A stretch of DNA of 64,000 nt, from assembly GCA_037045455.1 (NCBI GenBank), contig JBAOIN010000003.1:1-64000 (forward strand), given 5' to 3'. Position numbers and translations under genes: made by a program. Shown one piece after another: positions 47,470-55,987 of this stretch. The stretch is from JADKAV01 sp037045455 (GTDB taxonomy: Bacteria > Actinomycetota > Actinomycetes > S36-B12 > UBA10799). Under the pieces are notes generated by a model. It had not been told where the DNA came from. It made no database searches and worked only from the letters and a program-made list of their open reading frames with translations. The stretch's first letter is position 1; each line of letters starts with the position of its first letter.

Positions 47470-48687
47470 CTAGTTGCCACCCACCCACGGGATCGGGTAC
47501 ACGAACTGCCAGCCGCCGGGGAAGGACGGCATCGTGCCCATGTTCTGCGGCCACCCCTCGAACGTGGTGACGTTGGGCAGGTCGTCCTCGAGTTCCTGGG
47601 CGACGGCCTCAGCAGCATCAGCAGCGGCCTCACCCACGTCCCCACCGACCTCGGCGCCCTCGGCGATCGCAGCGGCCGCGTCACCCAGTTCCGGCAGGTC
47701 CCCGCCGCCGGTCACGACCGTCAAGGCCACGATCACGGCGACCAGGATCACGGCGGCCACCACCTCCAGCAGGATGGCCCAGGGACCTTGAGCATCGAAG
47801 AACTTCTCGATCGAGGTCAGCATGCTGAACGAGCACGTACTGCCGCCCGGCCAGGTCACCGTGCCCTTGTAGCCGAACGTCTGGTTCTCGAACAGGATCA
47901 CGGCGACCTCACCCTCACCCATCTGCGGCTGCGGGCTCTTGGAACAGGGATCACTGCCGGAACTGCCGTCGTACTTGTACGTTTCGTCGATGCCCGCCTC
48001 TTCGCCCTTGAGCGTGAATGCGGACGCCAGGTTGGCAGGTGGATCGCCGAGCACAGACAACAACAGCACCTTGTCGTTGAACGTGACCGGGCTCGAGGAC
48101 TGCGAGCCGGCCGAGGAACCACCCGTCGTGTACGTGAGCTGCAGGTTCCGGCCGGTGTCGTTGGCGAAGATGTAGCCGTAGCCCCAGGCGCCCGCCGTGG
48201 ATGTCGTGGTGGCTGATGTCGCGGTGGTGTTGGCAGCTGCCAGCCCGGATGAGTGGGACGCAAGACGGACCTTGGCGCGATAGACGTGGTGCCCCCACGA
48301 CACTTTGCGCTTCACGGTGAACTGGCCGTTGTGGCTGACCTTCTTGATGGTCTTCCAATGTCCGGCGGGCTTAACAGGATCGCCGAACCGGCCGCCTCCT
48401 TTGAGTTCCTGGATCACGACGGTGCGGGAGGCGTCGGGTGCCCGGACGACACCGGTCAGCGTGATGCGGTGGCCAGCCTTGACGCGGGCATCGCCGGGTT
48501 TGGCCAAATGCATCGTGATGCAGGCCTTGCGCGATTGGCCAGGCTGCAAAGAGCACGCCGTGGACGCTGCGCCGGACTCGCCTGCCGCTGCAGCGGGCCG
48601 TGGGGGTGAGGCGGCGTTTGCGGGTAAGGGCGCCGCCAGCAGCGCAACACCCGCAGAGAGCACCAATATCGCCTTGGTTGCACGCAT
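47470..48687 (-). CDS. Secreted, membrane-anchored protein of unknown function
   Basis: About 405 residues from the ATG at 48687. A signal peptide (ILVLSAGVALLAAPLPANA) with an ANA-A cleavage site, then a Pro/Ala/Ser stretch, a beta-rich part (HRITLTGVVRAPDASRTVVI), a second domain (YIFANDTGRNLQLTYTTGG to PGGSTCSFSMLTSIEKFF), a membrane segment near residue 315 (LLEVVAAVILVAVIVALTVV), and an Ala/Glu-rich tail ending PGGWQFVYPIPWVGGN. I do not recognise the family. Divergent from the alpha/beta-hydrolase gene. Confidence 0.7.
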   Translation of the reverse strand: MRATKAILVLSAGVALLAAPLPANAASPPRPAAAAGESGAASTACSLQPGQSRKACITMHLAKPGDARVKAGHRITLTGVVRAPDASRTVVIQELKGGGRFGDPVKPAGHWKTIKKVSHNGQFTVKRKVSWGHHVYRAKVRLASHSSGLAAANTTATSATTTSTAGAWGYGYIFANDTGRNLQLTYTTGGSSAGSQSSSPVTFNDKVLLLSVLGDPPANLASAFTLKGEEAGIDETYKYDGSSGSDPCSKSPQPQMGEGEVAVILFENQTFGYKGTVTWPGGSTCSFSMLTSIEKFFDAQGPWAILLEVVAAVILVAVIVALTVVTGGGDLPELGDAAAAIAEGAEVGGDVGEAAADAAEAVAQELEDDLPNVTTFEGWPQNMGTMPSFPGGWQFVYPIPWVGGN

Positions 48688-48785
48688 AGCGGACTCCGTC
48701 CGTAGGCCCCGAAGCGTACTCCCGCCAGACAGTGTTTCGTCAAGCCTCGGAAGTCTCGAAGACGCCACCAAACGGCTAGGGCAGA

Positions 48786-50828
48786 ATGGCGGCCATGGTG
48801 GACGTGCCCGAGATCAGTTTCACGTCGAGGGTGGCCAGTATGGCTTCCATGGCATCGATTGCGATGTCCTATCAACCGGGATTGCTGCCTCGCAGTGTCG
48901 GCGACCAAGCCATCCTGACCGGGCTCACCAGCGCCGTGAACTACGGCCTTGTGGCAGTGACGGGCTCAGCTGTGGAAGGTGCCGCGACCGCGGTGGTCGG
49001 CGCCGAGCGGATGCAACGACCCGGGGTGGCGGCTGCTGCCCATGCGGTCGCGAATGCCGGGGTGGTCGCGGGCAGCATCGCGCTGCGGCGCCTGCTGCCA
49101 CCGCGTGCCGGGGAACCGTTGCGGCGGGCGACGCTGCGCAGCGCAGGCTGGGTCGGGGCCATGACCGGGATCACCGGCATCATCGCGTCCGGCATTCTGG
49201 GGGCCGGGGAGGTCCTGGAAGCCCGGACCGGCCGCAGCCATCGCCGCCTCGTGGCGCCCGGAACGGTCGCCGCCGCAACGATCGCCACCACCGTGCTCAT
49301 CGCACGCAACCGCCGCGACGCCAGACGCGATCTGCTGCCGCCCCCGGTGGACCCACTGCCGCTGTCGGAACAGGCAGGAGCCTACGAGCAGCGGCAGGCG
49401 GACAAGTACGAGCGAGTCCCGTCATTGCCGAAGTCGTTGTTGTACGGGGTGGGCGTGAGCGCCGGCCTGCAGGTTGCGGCGCTGGGCGAGTCGCTGGCCT
49501 CCGAGGCGATCGCCCACGGCCTCCGGCGGGTCGCGCCGTCGCTGGCGCCGTTGGCGAACTGGGCTGGTCATGCGGTGGCGCTGGGTGCGGTAGCGGCAGG
49601 TGCGACAGCGGGCCTGGAATACGTCAACCGGCAAGCGGATGCCGGTGGCGCCGCGATCGAAGCGGCCTATAGCAAGCAACCCTCGATGCTCACGGTTTCA
49701 GGCGGCCCGGGCTCGCAGATCCCCTTCGACACGTTGTCCCGAGAAGGCCGCCGAATCGTCAACATGGCACTGCCCGCCGGAGAGATCACCAAGGTCACCG
49801 GCAAGCCGGCCATGGATCCGATCAGGGCATTCGTGGGACTCGCCAGCGCGCCGCTGGTGGACGAGCGCGTGGACATCCTGATGCGCGAGCTCGAGGACAT
49901 CGGTGCGTTCGACCGAAAGGTGCTGTGCTTCTGCTCGCCGACCGGGACCGGGTACGTCAACTACGTGATGATGGAGACCCTGGAGTACCTGACCGGTGGC
50001 GACTGTGCCACGTTCGCGCTGCAGTACTCGCTGAGGCCGTCATTCATCTCCCTTGACCGGGTCGCCATGGGTCGGGAGCAGAACCGGGCCATGCTGCACG
50101 CGCTCACCTGGCGGCTGCGCTCCATCCCCGAAACCGAGCGGCCGCGGCTGGTCCTGTTCGGGGAGTCGTTGGGTGCACACACCATGCAGGACGCATTCCT
50201 GCACGAGGGCACGAAGGGATTCGAGCGGGCCGGTGTCGACCGTGCCCTGTTCGTGGGCACGCCGGCGAGCAGCGGCTGGGCGATGCGCTGGCATGCCGAT
50301 CGGGAGAAGTCCGACCCGCGCGGGGAGGTCATCGAGGTCGCCAGCTACGAGGAGTACCTGGCCCTGCCCGAAACCAGCCGGGAGACCGCGCGCATCATCC
50401 TGCTCAGCCATCACGAGGACCCGATCGTGAAGTTCTCGCCCGCGCTGGCCGTCGAGGTTCCGCAGTGGCTCGAAGAGCCCCGGGAGACCGGCATTCCGCG
50501 GGGTTTGCGGTGGCGGCCGGTCGGAACGTTCCTCAACGTGGGCGTGGACCTCAAGAACAGCACCGATGTCGTACCCGGGGTATTCGTCTCGCGCGGCCAC
50601 GACTACCGGGCGGACCTGGCCCGTTTCACGTCGGTGGCCTTCGACCTGCCGACCGACGAGCAAACGATGGAGCGGATCGAGCAGGCGCTGCGTGCCCGCG
50701 AGCTGGAATGGGCCACCGACCGGGTGCAAGCCGAGCAGCTGCAGCGGGCCAGCGAGGCCCTGCAGCGGCAACTGAGTCAGTGGGGGATCAGCGACCTGTC
50801 GTCCTCGATCACGGCACCCTCTTCGTGA
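48786..50828 (+). CDS. Membrane alpha/beta-hydrolase (Abhydrolase_9-like)
   Basis: 680 residues. The N-terminal third has several hydrophobic segments; the rest is an alpha/beta-hydrolase domain with the nucleophile elbow LVLFGESLGAHTMQDAF, plus LLSHHEDPIVKFSP toward the C-terminus. This is the layout of the actinobacterial alpha/beta-hydrolase family with a membrane N-domain (PF15420/PF10081 type). Substrate unknown. ATG 48786 (48795 possible). The stop overlaps the CPBP gene GTG. Confidence 0.8.
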   Translation: MAAMVDVPEISFTSRVASMASMASIAMSYQPGLLPRSVGDQAILTGLTSAVNYGLVAVTGSAVEGAATAVVGAERMQRPGVAAAAHAVANAGVVAGSIALRRLLPPRAGEPLRRATLRSAGWVGAMTGITGIIASGILGAGEVLEARTGRSHRRLVAPGTVAAATIATTVLIARNRRDARRDLLPPPVDPLPLSEQAGAYEQRQADKYERVPSLPKSLLYGVGVSAGLQVAALGESLASEAIAHGLRRVAPSLAPLANWAGHAVALGAVAAGATAGLEYVNRQADAGGAAIEAAYSKQPSMLTVSGGPGSQIPFDTLSREGRRIVNMALPAGEITKVTGKPAMDPIRAFVGLASAPLVDERVDILMRELEDIGAFDRKVLCFCSPTGTGYVNYVMMETLEYLTGGDCATFALQYSLRPSFISLDRVAMGREQNRAMLHALTWRLRSIPETERPRLVLFGESLGAHTMQDAFLHEGTKGFERAGVDRALFVGTPASSGWAMRWHADREKSDPRGEVIEVASYEEYLALPETSRETARIILLSHHEDPIVKFSPALAVEVPQWLEEPRETGIPRGLRWRPVGTFLNVGVDLKNSTDVVPGVFVSRGHDYRADLARFTSVAFDLPTDEQTMERIEQALRARELEWATDRVQAEQLQRASEALQRQLSQWGISDLSSSITAPSS

Positions 50829-51655
50829 CCTTCGACCTTGTCGTCCTCGGACTGTTGATCATCGTCAACGTCCTCAATCATTCGCCGTACGTCGCACAGA
50901 GGTGGTACGTCCCCACGGGCATCGTCGGCAGCGCCCTGATCGTTTGGATTGGCTACCGGGCGGGGGTCACGCTCTCCGACATCGGACTGGGCCCGAACAG
51001 CTGGATCCCCGGCCTGATCTGGTCGGCCGGCTGCATCGCGCTGGTCACCTCGGTTTACGTGATCGGCGGGTCGATGACGTTCACCCGCCGCTTCCTGGCC
51101 GACGACCGGGCGGTGCTCGGGCCGCGTACTTTGGCCTACAAGGTGCTGGTCAACGTGCCGCTGGGGACGGTGTTGTTCGAGGAACTGGCCTTCCGCGGAG
51201 TCGGCCTGGCTCTGCTGGCCCAGTGGTTTCCCTTGTGGCAGGCGGTGCTCTACTCCAGCCTGCTGTTCGGCTTCTGGCACATCCTTCCGAGTCTGGTGAT
51301 GCACGACGCGAACGCGGCGGTGGGCGATCTGCTCGGGCAGGGCATCTGGGGCCGGTTGCAGTCGGTGCTGCTCACAGTGCTCGGAACGGCCATCGCCGGT
51401 GTCGTGTTCTGCCTGCTACGCATCCAGTCAGACTCGCTGCTGCCGCCCATGGCACTGCACTGGGCGATCAACGGGCTGGGGTTCATCGCGGCGAGTTGGG
51501 TGCACCGGCGGGCCGGGCCGGATCTAGGGGTCTTGCCGTGCCGGTTCCGGCGGTTGACAGATTCCGACGCACTTGTGAGCCGTAGCGGGCGTCTTGCACC
51601 GCGGGCTCAACCGGCCCAACCAGCCTTCGGGTGCAGGCCCAGGCCGGGCGTCTGA
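50825..51655 (+). CDS. CPBP-family intramembrane metalloprotease
   Basis: About 276 residues with several membrane segments. The three CPBP motifs are present: FEELAFRG (EExxxR), FGFWHIL (FxxxH) and LHWAINGLG (HxxxN). In bacteria the family often handles prenylated or peptide substrates, or bacteriocin self-protection. The last ~40 residues after RRAGPDLGVLP run into a family VI repeat (51551-51594) and look unlike the family, so the natural C-terminus probably ended near 51530. GTG start overlaps the hydrolase gene. Confidence 0.85.
   Translation: MTFDLVVLGLLIIVNVLNHSPYVAQRWYVPTGIVGSALIVWIGYRAGVTLSDIGLGPNSWIPGLIWSAGCIALVTSVYVIGGSMTFTRRFLADDRAVLGPRTLAYKVLVNVPLGTVLFEELAFRGVGLALLAQWFPLWQAVLYSSLLFGFWHILPSLVMHDANAAVGDLLGQGIWGRLQSVLLTVLGTAIAGVVFCLLRIQSDSLLPPMALHWAINGLGFIAASWVHRRAGPDLGVLPCRFRRLTDSDALVSRSGRLAPRAQPAQPAFGCRPRPGV
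51551..51594. repeat. Family VI repeat, copy 2
   Basis: CGGTTGACAGATTCCGACGC, ACTTGTGAGC, then GGGCGTCT. It matches the copy at 5690-5734 at most positions. A partly complementary string (GGGCGTCTGACGCAGACAAC) lies at 51643-51666, suggesting a longer inverted repeat. It overlaps the coding end of the CPBP gene. Confidence 0.65.
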
Positions 51656-51758
51656 CGCAGACAACTGCGCCAATCCACACCACCGACCTCTCAACCGAGG
51701 ACAACCGATCCGCGCGAACCGCCACTAGCCCCGCAACGCCCCTGCCTACCATGGACCG

Positions 51759-53016
51759 GTGAAGTTCGAGGTCGTCGGCGGCAACCGCTTATGCGGGACG
51801 GTGCGGGTACCAGGGGCGAAGAACAGCATCCTGAAGTTGATGGCCGCCGCTCTGCTGGCCGAGGGCGCGACCACCCTGACTGAGGTCCCGGACATCCTCG
51901 ACGTCGAGATCATGGCCGAGTTGCTTCGCCGTCTGGGCTGCACAGTCGAGCACGACCGCGCCGCCGGAACCGTCACCATCGACGTGCCGGCTGAGCCCCA
52001 GCATCAGGCCGATTACGACCTCGTCCGCAAGATGCGGGCGTCCATCTGCGTGCTCGGGCCGCTGGTCGCCCGAGTGGGGGAGGCCGACGTCGCGCTGCCC
52101 GGCGGGGATGCCATCGGATCCCGCGGGCTGGACATGCACATCAACGGTCTCACCCGGTTGGGCGCCGAAGTCGAGTAGCGAGCACGGATACCTGATCGCG
52201 AAGTCCGGAGGGCTGCACGGCGCCAAGATCTGGCTGGACTTCCCGAGCGTAGGCGCCACCGAGAACCTGTTGATGGCGGCGGTCCTGGCCAAGGGCACGA
52301 CGGTCATCGACAATGCCGCGCGCGAGCCGGAGATCATCGACATCTGCCAGATGCTGGTCGAGATGGGCGCTGAGATCTCGGGCATCGGTTCCTCCACGCT
52401 GGAAATCGACGGTGTCGAGAGCCTGCACCCGGTGACCCACCGGACCGTCCCTGACCGGATCGTCGCCGGTACGTGGGCAGTGGCAGCGGTCATGACCCAG
52501 GGCGACATCACGATCGACCAGGGCGATCCCACGCACCTCGAAATCGCGCTGGACAAGCTCGTGAGCACGGGTGCCATGGTCGAGGAACTGCCCGCCGGCT
52601 TTCGGGTGAGCATGGACCGCCGGCCGAAGGCTGTCGACATCGTCACGCTGCCGTACCCGGGTTTCGCCACCGACTTGCAGCCGCAGTTCATCGCCCTCAA
52701 CGCCATCGCCGAAGGCGCGGCCATGGTCACCGAGAACTTGTTCGAAGCGCGCTTCCGGTTCGTCCACGAACTCGCCCGGCTGGGCGCCGACGTGCACACC
52801 GACGGCCATCACGCCCTTGTGCGGGGACGGCCGAGGCTCTCGGGGGCCCCAGTGGAAGCCACGGACGTGCGGGCCGGCGCGGGACTGGTGCTCGCTGGGC
52901 TGGTCGCGGACGGCACCACCACGGTGCACGAGGTGCACCACGTCGACCGCGGTTACGCCGGTTTCATCGAGGCCCTGCGCGGGGTCGGAGCCGACATCAC
53001 GCGCCGCGCCGACTGA
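51759..53016 (+). CDS. murA: UDP-GlcNAc 1-carboxyvinyltransferase (one frameshift)
   Basis: MurA, first committed step of peptidoglycan synthesis, about 419 residues after repair. Lys21 lies in VPGAKNSILKL. The catalytic-loop Cys of most bacteria is Asp here: LPGGDAIGSRGLDMH (Asp117), as in mycobacteria, which makes the enzyme insensitive to fosfomycin. The frame breaks near 52172; deleting one g gives GAEVSSEHGYLIA. The C-terminal half (GTWAVAAVMTQGDI, MDRRPKAVDIVTLPYPGFAT, VEATDVRAGAGLVLAGL) is complete. GTG start. Confidence 0.95.
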
Positions 53017-53326
53017 GCAGAGCCAGCGCCCGGTCGCGGTCCTGACGCCACACCATCAGCCGGGGGCCGTCGGTGGTGCGCACGAGGTTGACCTTGAACC
53101 CGTGGTCGGTCAGCAGGCGCCGCTGCATCTCCGCGCGGATGTAGTCATCGGCCGTGGCCACCGGCACCATCAATCCGTACTCATCAGTCGAGCCCGGCGT
53201 GGGTTCGTCGGCCACCAGGGACTGTCCGCTCCGGAACGCCCACCGCAGCAGCAGGACCAGCAGCGCCATGATCAGACCGGCGATCACCGGCCCGAACAGG
53301 TAGGAGTAGGTGGACCAAGCGGGCAC
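52997..53326 (-). CDS. Small membrane protein of unknown function
   Basis: 109 residues from the GTG at 53326: one membrane segment (YSYLFGPVIAGLIMALLVLL) and a basic cytoplasmic part (EMQRRLLTDHGFKVNLVRTT, RLMVWRQDRDRALALL). It overlaps the murA 3' end tail-to-tail by 20 bp. The C-terminal part resembles small proteins with a DUF2007-like fold, but this is a weak match by eye. Confidence 0.55.
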   Translation of the reverse strand: MPAWSTYSYLFGPVIAGLIMALLVLLLRWAFRSGQSLVADEPTPGSTDEYGLMVPVATADDYIRAEMQRRLLTDHGFKVNLVRTTDGPRLMVWRQDRDRALALLSRRGA

Positions 53327-53364
53327 GCTGCCATTGTGCGCCCGCACCGGCCGACCCGCATCAT

Positions 53365-53450
53365 GTCCGGATTTGCAACGCGTTGGACGCCCGGGCACTG
53401 ATTGCCGGCGATTCCGGCCGAGTGGGCGCGAACGTGTTGCAAATCCGGAC
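53365..53450. repeat. Family II inverted repeat, copy 1
   Basis: Left arm GTCCGGATTTGCAACGCGTT, right arm AACGTGTTGCAAATCCGGAC: 19 of 20 positions are complementary, around 46 bases. A second copy is at 63537-63623. It lies in the gap between two divergent genes (the small membrane protein and the 3-hydroxyacyl-CoA dehydrogenase). Confidence 0.8.
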
Positions 53451-53501
53451 ACGACCCCGCCCGAGGAAGAACGCAACGCCCGACCGCACTAGCCTCGAAA
53501 C

Positions 53502-54341
53502 ATGAAGATCGCAGTGGTGGGCGCCGGTCTGATGGGCGCCGGAATCGCGCAGGTGTCGGCGACAGCGGGCCATGACGTGGTCCTGCAGGACGTGAGCGAG
53601 GAGGGTCTCTCGCGGGGTCGGGCCGGCATCGAAAAGTCCCTGGCGAAGTTCGCTGAGAAGGGCAAGGTCGACGATGTGCAGGCGGTCCTCGACCGCATCA
53701 GCACTACGACCGACCTCGATGGCGTTGCCGATGCCGAGATCGTGGTCGAAGCCGTGTTCGAGAAGTTCGACATCAAAGCCGAGGTGTTCGGCCGGCTGGA
53801 CAAGATCTGCGGGCCGGATGCTGTGCTGGCCACGAATACGTCTGCGATCCCAGTGACCTCGATCGCCGCCGTGACCTCGCGGCCGGAGCAGGTCGTGGGG
53901 ACGCACTTCTTCTCCCCGGTCCCGATGATGAGGCTGTGCGAACTGGTGCGCGGATACAAGACCAGCGTCGAGACGTTGACGCGAGCCCGGGAGTACGCCG
54001 AGGGCATTGGCAAGACCGTGATCGTGGTCAATCGCGACGTTGCCGGATTCGTGACCACCCGTTTGATCACGGCGCTGTCCAACGAAGCGATGAAACTCGT
54101 GGAGTCCGGGGTGGCGAGCGCCGAGGACGTGGATACCGCCTGTCGCCTGGGCTTCGGGCACGCGATGGGGCCGTTGCAGACGACGGACATGACTGGTGTC
54201 GACATCATGCTCAACGCCACGTCCAATATCTATGCGGACACCCAGGACGAGAAGTTCAACCCGCCAGAGATGCTGCGCCGCATGGTGCAGGCGGGCGACC
54301 TGGGCCGTAAGACCGGCAAGGGTTTCTACGACTACTCATGA
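53502..54341 (+). CDS. 3-hydroxybutyryl-CoA dehydrogenase
   Basis: 279 residues. N-terminal NAD site VVGAGLMGAGIAQVSATAGH, catalytic-His region GTHFFSPVPMMRLCELV, and C-terminal FGHAMGPLQTTDMTGVD and KTGKGFYDYS. It oxidises 3-hydroxybutyryl-CoA or the reverse. Stop overlaps nucS (ATGA), so the two are co-translated though unrelated in role. Confidence 0.93.
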   Translation: MKIAVVGAGLMGAGIAQVSATAGHDVVLQDVSEEGLSRGRAGIEKSLAKFAEKGKVDDVQAVLDRISTTTDLDGVADAEIVVEAVFEKFDIKAEVFGRLDKICGPDAVLATNTSAIPVTSIAAVTSRPEQVVGTHFFSPVPMMRLCELVRGYKTSVETLTRAREYAEGIGKTVIVVNRDVAGFVTTRLITALSNEAMKLVESGVASAEDVDTACRLGFGHAMGPLQTTDMTGVDIMLNATSNIYADTQDEKFNPPEMLRRMVQAGDLGRKTGKGFYDYS

Positions 54342-55009
54342 GGCTGGTCGTTGCCACCTGCCAGGTTGACTACGTCGGCCGGCTCAGTGCCCACTTGCCG
54401 ATGGCCCGACGGCTGCTGCTGGTGAAGGCCGACGGGTCGGTGTCGGTGCATGCGGATGACCGCGCCTACAAACCGCTGAACTGGATGAGCCCGCCCTGCA
54501 CGCTCGTCGAGATCGACGACCCTGACGACACCCTGTGGGAGGTCACGAACAAGGCGGGGGAGCGGTTGCTGATCCGGATCGCGGAGATCGAGCACGACTG
54601 GTCCGGGATGCTGGGCCAGGACCCAGGGTTGATCAAGGACGGTGTCGAGGCGCATCTGCAGGAGTTGCTCGCCGAACACGTCCACACGTTCGGCGAGGGC
54701 TGGACGCTCGTGCGCCGGGAGTACCCGACGGCGATCGGGCCGGTGGATCTGTTGTGCCGCGATTCCGAGGGCACGGCCATTGCGGTGGAGGTCAAGCGGC
54801 GCGGCGAGATCGACGGTGTCGAGCAGTTGACGCGCTATCTGGAACTGCTGAACCGGGATCCGCTGCTGGCGCCGGTAACCGGGGTGTTCGCGGCCCAGGA
54901 GATCAAACCGCAGGCGCGTACGTTGGCGCAGGACCGGGGAATCCGGTGCCTGGAGGTCGACTATGACGCTCTGCGGGGTTACGACGACGAGGAATCCCGG
55001 CTGTTCTGA
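54338..55009 (+). CDS. nucS: Mismatch-specific endonuclease NucS/EndoMS
   Basis: 223 residues. The N-terminal DNA-binding domain starts MRLVVATCQVDYVGRLSAHL. The C-terminal RecB-like nuclease has GPVDLLCRD and AIAVEVKRRGEIDGVEQLTR, supplying the Asp, Glu and Lys of the active site. The last residues, SRLF, fit the sliding-clamp binding tail. NucS replaces MutS/MutL mismatch repair in actinobacteria; no mutS or mutL is seen in the window. Confidence 0.96.
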   Translation: MRLVVATCQVDYVGRLSAHLPMARRLLLVKADGSVSVHADDRAYKPLNWMSPPCTLVEIDDPDDTLWEVTNKAGERLLIRIAEIEHDWSGMLGQDPGLIKDGVEAHLQELLAEHVHTFGEGWTLVRREYPTAIGPVDLLCRDSEGTAIAVEVKRRGEIDGVEQLTRYLELLNRDPLLAPVTGVFAAQEIKPQARTLAQDRGIRCLEVDYDALRGYDDEESRLF

Positions 55010-55024
55010 GGTCGCCGGACGCGG

Positions 55025-55101
55025 CGTTTTGTTGCGATGTCGTTGGTATCCTCGGCGTGTCGCAACGACAACGCGACAGCCCGGACAACTTCGCGACAAT
55101 T
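55025..55101. repeat. Family I palindromic repeat, copy E
   Basis: CGTTTTGTTGCGATGTCGTT, core CTCGGCGTGTCG, AACGACAACGCGACAGC, then CAACTTCGCGACAATT. It fills the whole gap between nucS and the convergent tandem-GNAT gene. Confidence 0.8.
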
Positions 55102-55946
55102 CAGTTCAGATCGATCGCCCAGTGCGTGAACGAGCGGTCCAGTGTCATGCCCAGGTGCTGGTAGACCTCCAGCGCGCCGGTATTGGAGTCGGTCGCGAGC
55201 CGCACCTGCGGGAAGCCTTCGCGAAAAGCCCGATCGCGGGCAGCAGTGATCAGTTCCCGGGCCAGGCCCTGCCGCCGGAATGCCGGATCCACCGCCAGAC
55301 TGTCCACCCACACCTCATCCACGCAGATCAGGAACGCCGCGGCGACTATCCGGTCACCCTGTCGGATCACCAAGAGATCCTCGGGCTTGAAGTCCGATCG
55401 CTCAACGGTCTGGGCGCGCCAGCGCGCGAGGGACACCGGGGTGCGGTCGCGGAACTCCGTGAAGCACCGTTCGATCAGCTCGAGTGCGGCATCAGCCTCG
55501 TCACCGGCTGGCTGCGCATGATGCGTTGCCGCGGCCGCCGGGATCGTCAACATCCACGACGTGTACCGCGGGGTGTACCCGAGCCGGGTGAACCACTGTG
55601 CGACATCGCGGCGTTCGTCGTAGATGCTTTCCCCGATCCGCGGTGCCCCGCGCTGCCGGGAACGCCACACCGACCAGCGCTCCAGCCAGCTCCCGATGCC
55701 CTGGCCGCGCGCATCCGGGTGGACGTCGGCCCAGCGTTTGCGAAGGTCCCATAGCAGGCACCACCCGATGATCCGGCCGCCGCTCACCACCACGCAGGCA
55801 TCCCGCTCCCGGTCGATCTGCGCCAGATCCGCGCGGACGTCGTCGGCGTCGAGCATCGCCTCACCGGTGTCGGCGAGTTCGCAGGCGTTGACCATCGCGA
55901 CCACCTCGGGGATGTCGTCGTCGGTCAGGGGTCGGGCGTGCCACAC
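55101..55946 (-). CDS. Tandem-GNAT N-acetyltransferase (MshD-like layout)
   Basis: 281 residues with two GNAT domains. The first has HPDARGQGIGSWLERW (acetyl-CoA loop); the second has VDSLAVDPAFRRQGLARELI, RLATDSNTGALEVYQHLGM. The layout resembles mycothiol synthase, but the N-terminal domain is divergent, so the substrate is not assigned. Convergent with nucS across a family I repeat. Confidence 0.85.
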   Translation of the reverse strand: MWHARPLTDDDIPEVVAMVNACELADTGEAMLDADDVRADLAQIDRERDACVVVSGGRIIGWCLLWDLRKRWADVHPDARGQGIGSWLERWSVWRSRQRGAPRIGESIYDERRDVAQWFTRLGYTPRYTSWMLTIPAAAATHHAQPAGDEADAALELIERCFTEFRDRTPVSLARWRAQTVERSDFKPEDLLVIRQGDRIVAAAFLICVDEVWVDSLAVDPAFRRQGLARELITAARDRAFREGFPQVRLATDSNTGALEVYQHLGMTLDRSFTHWAIDLN

Positions 55947-55987
55947 CCGCCCATTATCGGCGATGATCCCTTTGCCAGACTGGGGCC

